26,513 bases of DNA from the NCBI GenBank assembly GCA_050330095.1, contig JBHJOC010000063.1:1-26513 (forward strand), given 5' to 3'. The notes below the pieces were generated by a model that was not told where the DNA came from, made no database searches, and was given only the letters and a program-made list of their open reading frames with translations. The DNA comes from JBCBWG01 sp036804185 (lineage in GTDB: Bacteria > Pseudomonadota > Alphaproteobacteria > Rhizobiales > Hyphomicrobiaceae). Shown here in pieces: positions 22,774 to 26,513 of this stretch. Position 1 is the first letter of the stretch. Every line of letters begins with the position of its first letter. Made by a program: the position numbers and the translations under genes.

Positions 22774-24627
22774 TCAATGGCGGATTTTCACGTAGCTACC
22801 CGGCGCATCCTCGATGGTCCCGAGCCGCTCGCCAGGCACGCGAGCCGGGACGAGGTCGCCTGATTTCGGGGTGAGCCACGCGATCCAATGGGGCCACCAG
22901 GAGCCCGGCGTTTCCTTCGCGCCCTCGATGAACTCCTCCAGCGTCGCCGGCCTCTTGTCGTTCGTCCAATACTGGTATTTCGGTTTGGTTGGGTTCGGCG
23001 GGTTGATCACGCCCGCGATATGGCCTGAGCCGGAGAGCACGTATTGCGTTTGGGCGCTGCCGAACAGCCTCGATCCGATGTAGACCGAACGGGCCGGCGC
23101 GATGTGATCTTCGCGGGCCGCGAGTTCATAGATCGGCACGTCGACGGCGCTGAGATCGAGGCGCACGTTCGAGAGCACCATCGTGCCCTGGGCAAGCCTG
23201 TTCTCGAGATAGAATTCACGCAGATAGAACCGGTGGTTCGCAGCCGGCATCCGCGTCGAATCCTGGTTCCAATAGAGCAGGTCGAACGCGAAGGGCGTCT
23301 TGCCGAGGAGGTAGTTGTTGATCACGTACGGCCAAATGAGATCGCGCGGCCGCATCATGTTGAACACAGTTGCCATGCGTGATCCGTCGAGATAGCCACG
23401 CTCCTCCATCATATCTTCGAGGGCGGCCAGTTGCGCCTCGTCGGTGAAGATCTTGAGGTCTCCCGCGTGCTCAAAGTCGACCTGTGTGGTCAGGAACGTG
23501 GCAGAGCGGAACGGACGCTGGCCAGTCGCCGCCATATAGGCGAGTGTCGTCGCAACAAGCGTGCCGCCAACACAGTAGCCAAGAACGTGACAGCTTTCCG
23601 CCCCGGTTTCCTCCAGCACTTTTGATCGCGCCGTCAGCACGCCGGTCTTCATGTAATCTTCAAAAGTGGTATCGCGCAGTTCTGAGCCCGGGTTCACCCA
23701 AGACATCAGGAATACGGTCATGCCCTGGCTGACGAGCCACCGCACGAACGACTTCTGCTCCGTAAGGTCGAGGATGTAGAACTTGTTGATCCAGGGGGGC
23801 ACGATCAGCACCGGGATCTCGCGCACGGTCGGTGTCGTCGGTGCATACTGGATGAGCTGGAACAGCGCGTTCTGGTAGATGACCTTGCCGGGAGTTGTGG
23901 CAAGGTTGTCCCCGACCTTGAAAGCCTCGCCGTCGGTTTGGCTGATCTTGAGCAGGTCGCCTGAAGACTCTAGGTCGCGCGCGAGGTTGCCGAGCCCGCG
24001 TACGAGATTTTCCGCGTTGCTCTTGAAGGTTTCCCGCACGACTTCGGGGTTTGTCGCCGGGAAGTTCGACGGTGCGATCGCGCTTGACATCAGCCGCAGG
24101 TGAAACTCCGCCTTCTGACGCTGCTCGTCACTGAGGCCGTCCGTACGCTTCAGCATGTCCTCTGCCCAGTTTGAGGTGAGCAGATAGACTTGTTTCCAGT
24201 AATTGAAATAGGGATTGTGATCCCAAGCCGGGTCCTTGAACCGCGGATCGCGCGCATCGCTTTCGATCACGTCCGACACCTGCTCGCCCATCATGCGGCG
24301 CAGCGTGTTGTTCCATACGTCCATATACCGGTAGGCGAGCGATGCCTGTGCTTCGGCGAGTTGTGCTGGCTGCGACAGCCAGATCTGCCAGAGCTCACTC
24401 ATGGTGCGCGTGGCTTCATTGAGTTCGTTGAATGCCGAGTACGCGCCGACCTGATTGTCTGACTTCTCGACTGCCGTTTCCATGACCTCGCGCCCTTGTT
24501 CCAAGAGCGTGATCATGTTGCGGAGGAACTCGTCCGGATCGCGGATCTGGAACTCAGAAAAATCGATCGGAGCCGCCGCGACGTCAGCGCGATCAGAACC
24601 TGTTTTCGTGGTCATGCTGCCCGTCAT
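22774..24627 (-). CDS. phaC: Class I poly(3-hydroxyalkanoate) synthase
   Basis: 617 residues, typical class I length. PhaC polymerises (R)-3-hydroxyacyl-CoA, mainly 3-hydroxybutyryl-CoA, into storage polyester at the granule surface. The alpha/beta-hydrolase catalytic triad is visible: C352 in the lipase-like box GYCVGG, D507 in REDHIAP and H536 in GSGHIAGV. The PhaC N-terminal domain occupies about 100-270, including the segment NPYFNYWKQVYLL. The end, with WWPHWIAWL and a Pro/Gly-rich tail, is also family-like. The ATG at 24627 has GAGGA 7 bases upstream; an alternative ATG at 24615 is possible. It is divergent from an AlaC-type aminotransferase, an arrangement seen in rhizobia. No phaA, phaB, phasin or phaR gene is in the window. 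Confidence 0.98.
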   Translation of the reverse strand: MTGSMTTKTGSDRADVAAAPIDFSEFQIRDPDEFLRNMITLLEQGREVMETAVEKSDNQVGAYSAFNELNEATRTMSELWQIWLSQPAQLAEAQASLAYRYMDVWNNTLRRMMGEQVSDVIESDARDPRFKDPAWDHNPYFNYWKQVYLLTSNWAEDMLKRTDGLSDEQRQKAEFHLRLMSSAIAPSNFPATNPEVVRETFKSNAENLVRGLGNLARDLESSGDLLKISQTDGEAFKVGDNLATTPGKVIYQNALFQLIQYAPTTPTVREIPVLIVPPWINKFYILDLTEQKSFVRWLVSQGMTVFLMSWVNPGSELRDTTFEDYMKTGVLTARSKVLEETGAESCHVLGYCVGGTLVATTLAYMAATGQRPFRSATFLTTQVDFEHAGDLKIFTDEAQLAALEDMMEERGYLDGSRMATVFNMMRPRDLIWPYVINNYLLGKTPFAFDLLYWNQDSTRMPAANHRFYLREFYLENRLAQGTMVLSNVRLDLSAVDVPIYELAAREDHIAPARSVYIGSRLFGSAQTQYVLSGSGHIAGVINPPNPTKPKYQYWTNDKRPATLEEFIEGAKETPGSWWPHWIAWLTPKSGDLVPARVPGERLGTIEDAPGSYVKIRH

Positions 24628-24656
24628 TGCAATGTCCTCGCACCGAAATCTTGACG

Positions 24657-24685
24657 ACTATCGCTCGAAACAACGGCGTTGTCAC
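24657..24685 (-). promoter_or_regulatory. Candidate phaC promoter with palindromic spacer
   Basis: On the minus strand GTGACA (24680-24685) and GATAGT (24657-24662) are 17 bases apart: five and four matches to the consensus. Transcription would start about 20 bases before the ATG. The spacer contains the palindrome CAACGGCGTTG (24671-24681), and CAACGGCGT recurs 44 bases upstream at 24715-24723, so a repressor site is possible. Confidence 0.45.
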
Positions 24686-25089
24686 AGTCGTCCAGTCACT
24701 GAACTCGAACGGCTCAACGGCGTGCTGTTTCAACACCTGCCCCACAGTCACGGCCAGAGGGCGCGCCGCGCCAAAGCTGGTCGGATCGATACCCCTCATG
24801 TCGATGCCGGCCTTTAAGTCCCCGCGCGACATCTCATTAGCCGCATCGGCGCGACCATGGCCACCATCGCAGCCGCTGGACCGCCGTCCCCGAACACGTC
24901 TACACTCAGCTTCCGGTGGGTGAACGGGGCCGCCGTTGGGCCTGAATGTCGGTGCGGTCAACTCCTCCGCAGGACGTGACAGTGCCGGAAATCTCATCGC
25001 GCGTCGGTTTGCCCTGTCAGGGCTTGGGCCGGTCGCCATGGGTTGGTCAACGGTTGTCGCAGGTCGTCCCACCTTCCTTGCAGCCTCAC

Positions 25090-25104
25090 CGGTCTGCGAG
25101 ACCG
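25090..25104. repeat. Inverted repeat upstream of the aminotransferase gene
   Basis: CGGTCT, three bases GCG, AGACCG: a perfect 6-bp inverted repeat about 85 bases before the GTG start. A similar element (GGTCTGCGGACCGA) lies 79 bases before ilvE. It may be an operator or a leader hairpin. Confidence 0.35.
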
Positions 25105-25189
25105 ATGCACCTTTGCTTCTGACGTGCCGCGCACCGACGTGCTATCAAGTTAAACCAGACCTCCATCACAGATTGATGAGCGTGACGCC

Positions 25190-26513
25190 GTGATCGACGA
25201 TTTCCACCGAATCAAACGCCTGCCCCCCTATGTGTTCGCAGAAGTGAACGCCCTCAAGGCGCGGGCACGCGCGGCAGGCGCCGATATCATCGATCTCGGC
25301 ATGGGCAATCCCGACACGGATACGCCCCGCCACATCGTCGACAAGCTGGTCGAAGCCGTGGTGAAGCCCCGCACGCACAGATACTCCGTGTCGAAGGGCA
25401 TTACGGGACTGCGACGCGCCCAAGCTGCCTACTATGAGCGCCGGTTCGGCGTTAAACTTGATCCCGACAAGCAGGTCGTCGCGACGCTCGGCTCCAAGGA
25501 AGGGTTTGCCAACATGGCCCAGGCCATCACGGCGCCGGGCGATGTCGTTTTGACTCCCAATCCAACTTACCCGATCCACGAGTTCGGCTTCCTGATCTCT
25601 GGCGGCAGCGCGCGCCACGTTCCGGCCCGAACCGGCGCGGAGTTCCTTGCCGGCGTCTCGCGGGCATGCGCCTACACGGTGCCAAAGCCGATCGCGATGG
25701 TGTTGAACTATCCCTCGAACCCGACGGCTCAGGTCGCAGAGCTCGCCTTCTACGAGGACGCCGTCCGGCTGGCGCGCAAGGAAAACATTATCATCCTATC
25801 AGACCTCGCCTACGCCGAAGTTTATTTCGACGGCGTCCCGCCGCCATCGGTCCTGCAGGTTCCGGGCGCGATGGAGTGCACGGTCGAGTTCACATCGATG
25901 TCGAAGACCTACTCCATGCCCGGCTGGCGTATGGGCTTTGCGGTTGGCAACGAGCGACTCATCGCGGCTCTTGCGCGCGTGAAATCGTATCTCGATTATG
26001 GCGCTTTCACGCCGATCCAGGTCGCAGCAACGGCAGCGCTCAACGGTCCGCAGGACTGCGTCGATGACATGCGGGCGATCTACAAAGCTCGTCGCGACGT
26101 CCTGATTGAGACGTTTGCGCGTGCGGGATGGACCATCCCGTCACCGCCGGCGACCATGTTCGCCTGGGCGCCGATCCCGGAGCCGTTCCGCGAACTGGGT
26201 TCGGTCACGTTCTCCAAGCTTCTGATTGAGCATGCGTCGGTGGCGGTTGCGCCCGGAATCGGGTTCGGCGAGCACGGCGATGGTCATGTCAGGATCGCGC
26301 TCGTCGAGAACGAGCACCGCGTCAGGCAGGCTGCGCGGAACATCAAGAAGTTCCTTGCTCTCGGGCCAAGCGGCGCCCTCGCTGAAAGCGCGCGCAACGC
26401 TGAAGCTGCGATGCGTGCGCAGAGCGGTGCTCCAGCGCCGGTCGCCCCGCTGCCGCTCGATCCGGCAGATGAGGCAGGACTGCCTCTTGCTGCGCCTGAC
26501 TTCGAGGCGCCCG
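25190..26513 (+). CDS. alaC: AlaC-type class I/II aminotransferase, 3' end outside the window
   Basis: Fold-type I PLP aminotransferase of the AlaC/DapL-like group; AlaC moves an amino group from glutamate to pyruvate, giving alanine. 441 codons are visible with no stop. DFHRIKRLPPYVFAEVN at 3-19 and DLGMGNPD at 35-42 are group-specific; NYPSNPTAQ at 173-181, D205 (SDLAYAE), the PLP lysine K239 (SMSKTYSMPGWRMG) and R278-region residues fit the fold. The GTG at 25190 is the only plausible start: the upstream frame closes at 25151 and homologues begin at the same point; the ribosome-binding site is poor. From about residue 400 the protein continues as an Ala/Pro-rich extension beyond the usual length, still open at the end. 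In rhizobia this gene is divergent from phaC and followed by homoserine dehydrogenase, which would lie just outside. Confidence 0.93.
   Translation, partial: MIDDFHRIKRLPPYVFAEVNALKARARAAGADIIDLGMGNPDTDTPRHIVDKLVEAVVKPRTHRYSVSKGITGLRRAQAAYYERRFGVKLDPDKQVVATLGSKEGFANMAQAITAPGDVVLTPNPTYPIHEFGFLISGGSARHVPARTGAEFLAGVSRACAYTVPKPIAMVLNYPSNPTAQVAELAFYEDAVRLARKENIIILSDLAYAEVYFDGVPPPSVLQVPGAMECTVEFTSMSKTYSMPGWRMGFAVGNERLIAALARVKSYLDYGAFTPIQVAATAALNGPQDCVDDMRAIYKARRDVLIETFARAGWTIPSPPATMFAWAPIPEPFRELGSVTFSKLLIEHASVAVAPGIGFGEHGDGHVRIALVENEHRVRQAARNIKKFLALGPSGALAESARNAEAAMRAQSGAPAPVAPLPLDPADEAGLPLAAPDFEAP

Larger units (their letters stand above)
24628..25189. other. Divergent intergenic region between phaC and the aminotransferase
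   Basis: 562 bases. The phaC side has a plausible promoter with a palindrome in its spacer; the aminotransferase side has the inverted repeat GGTCTGCGAGACC at 25091-25103. Open frames across the middle have Arg/Pro-rich translations without family character, so I call none. Confidence 0.55.

Noticed and set aside
24593..25072. Minus-strand open frame of 159 codons overlapping the phaC start
   Set aside because: Overlaps the start of phaC and its likely promoter; Arg/Pro-rich translation without family features.
1..26513. CRISPR array, prophage, integrase or toxin-antitoxin system
   Set aside because: No regularly spaced direct repeats, integrase, phage structural genes or toxin-antitoxin pairs were seen; the gene content is mostly conserved chromosomal core.

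Overview
This GC-rich window reads as a chromosome segment of an alphaproteobacterium, most likely of the order Hyphomicrobiales (Rhizobiales). The evidence is gene order plus lineage-typical families: a SciP-type CtrA inhibitor, a PetP/PetR-like regulator pair beside ilvE, a COQ9-domain TetR-like protein, a class I PHA synthase next to an AlaC-type aminotransferase, and the block prs-rplY-pth-ychF-MaoC. I cannot name a genus. No phage, plasmid, CRISPR array, rRNA or tRNA is visible.

Region 1 (1-2557) holds the 3' part of mtnA, a CobW/COG0523 metal-GTPase on the other strand, and a class II aldolase. MtnA plus a FucA-like aldolase matches the dihydroxyacetone-phosphate shunt for methylthioadenosine salvage. 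Region 2 (2597-7747, minus strand) runs in transcription order prs, rplY, pth, ychF, MaoC-like hydratase: nucleotide precursor supply, translation and an acyl-CoA type hydratase. Region 3 (8249-12443, minus strand) is lgt, a MidA/NDUFAF7-like methyltransferase, pgeF and a duplicated-domain lipoprotein.

Region 4 (12853-16269, plus strand) is a block of small housekeeping genes: UbiK-like, YbjN-domain, proC, COQ9-like and a CsaA-type tRNA-binding protein. Two of the five relate to ubiquinone, and the methyltransferase of region 3 belongs to a complex I assembly family. Region 5 (16359-19425, minus strand) is a regulatory trio: MarR-type PetP, OmpR-type PetR with a good promoter of its own, and a membrane histidine kinase. 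It lies upstream of and divergent from ilvE (20017-20919).

Region 6 (20920-22773) is the least conventional part. It has a small two-helix membrane protein, about 680 bases without a credible gene but with strong inverted repeats (possible remnant of a mobile element), and sciP with a near-consensus CtrA box in front of it. Region 7 (22774-26513) has phaC on the minus strand and, divergently, an AlaC-type aminotransferase that runs off the window.

No obviously new multigene system is present. The items most worth checking are the CtrA box at sciP, the inverted repeats at 21693-21823, the arms flanking the petR promoter, the MtnA/aldolase/CobW grouping, and the two-copy lipoprotein. All motif calls were made by eye; no database search was run.
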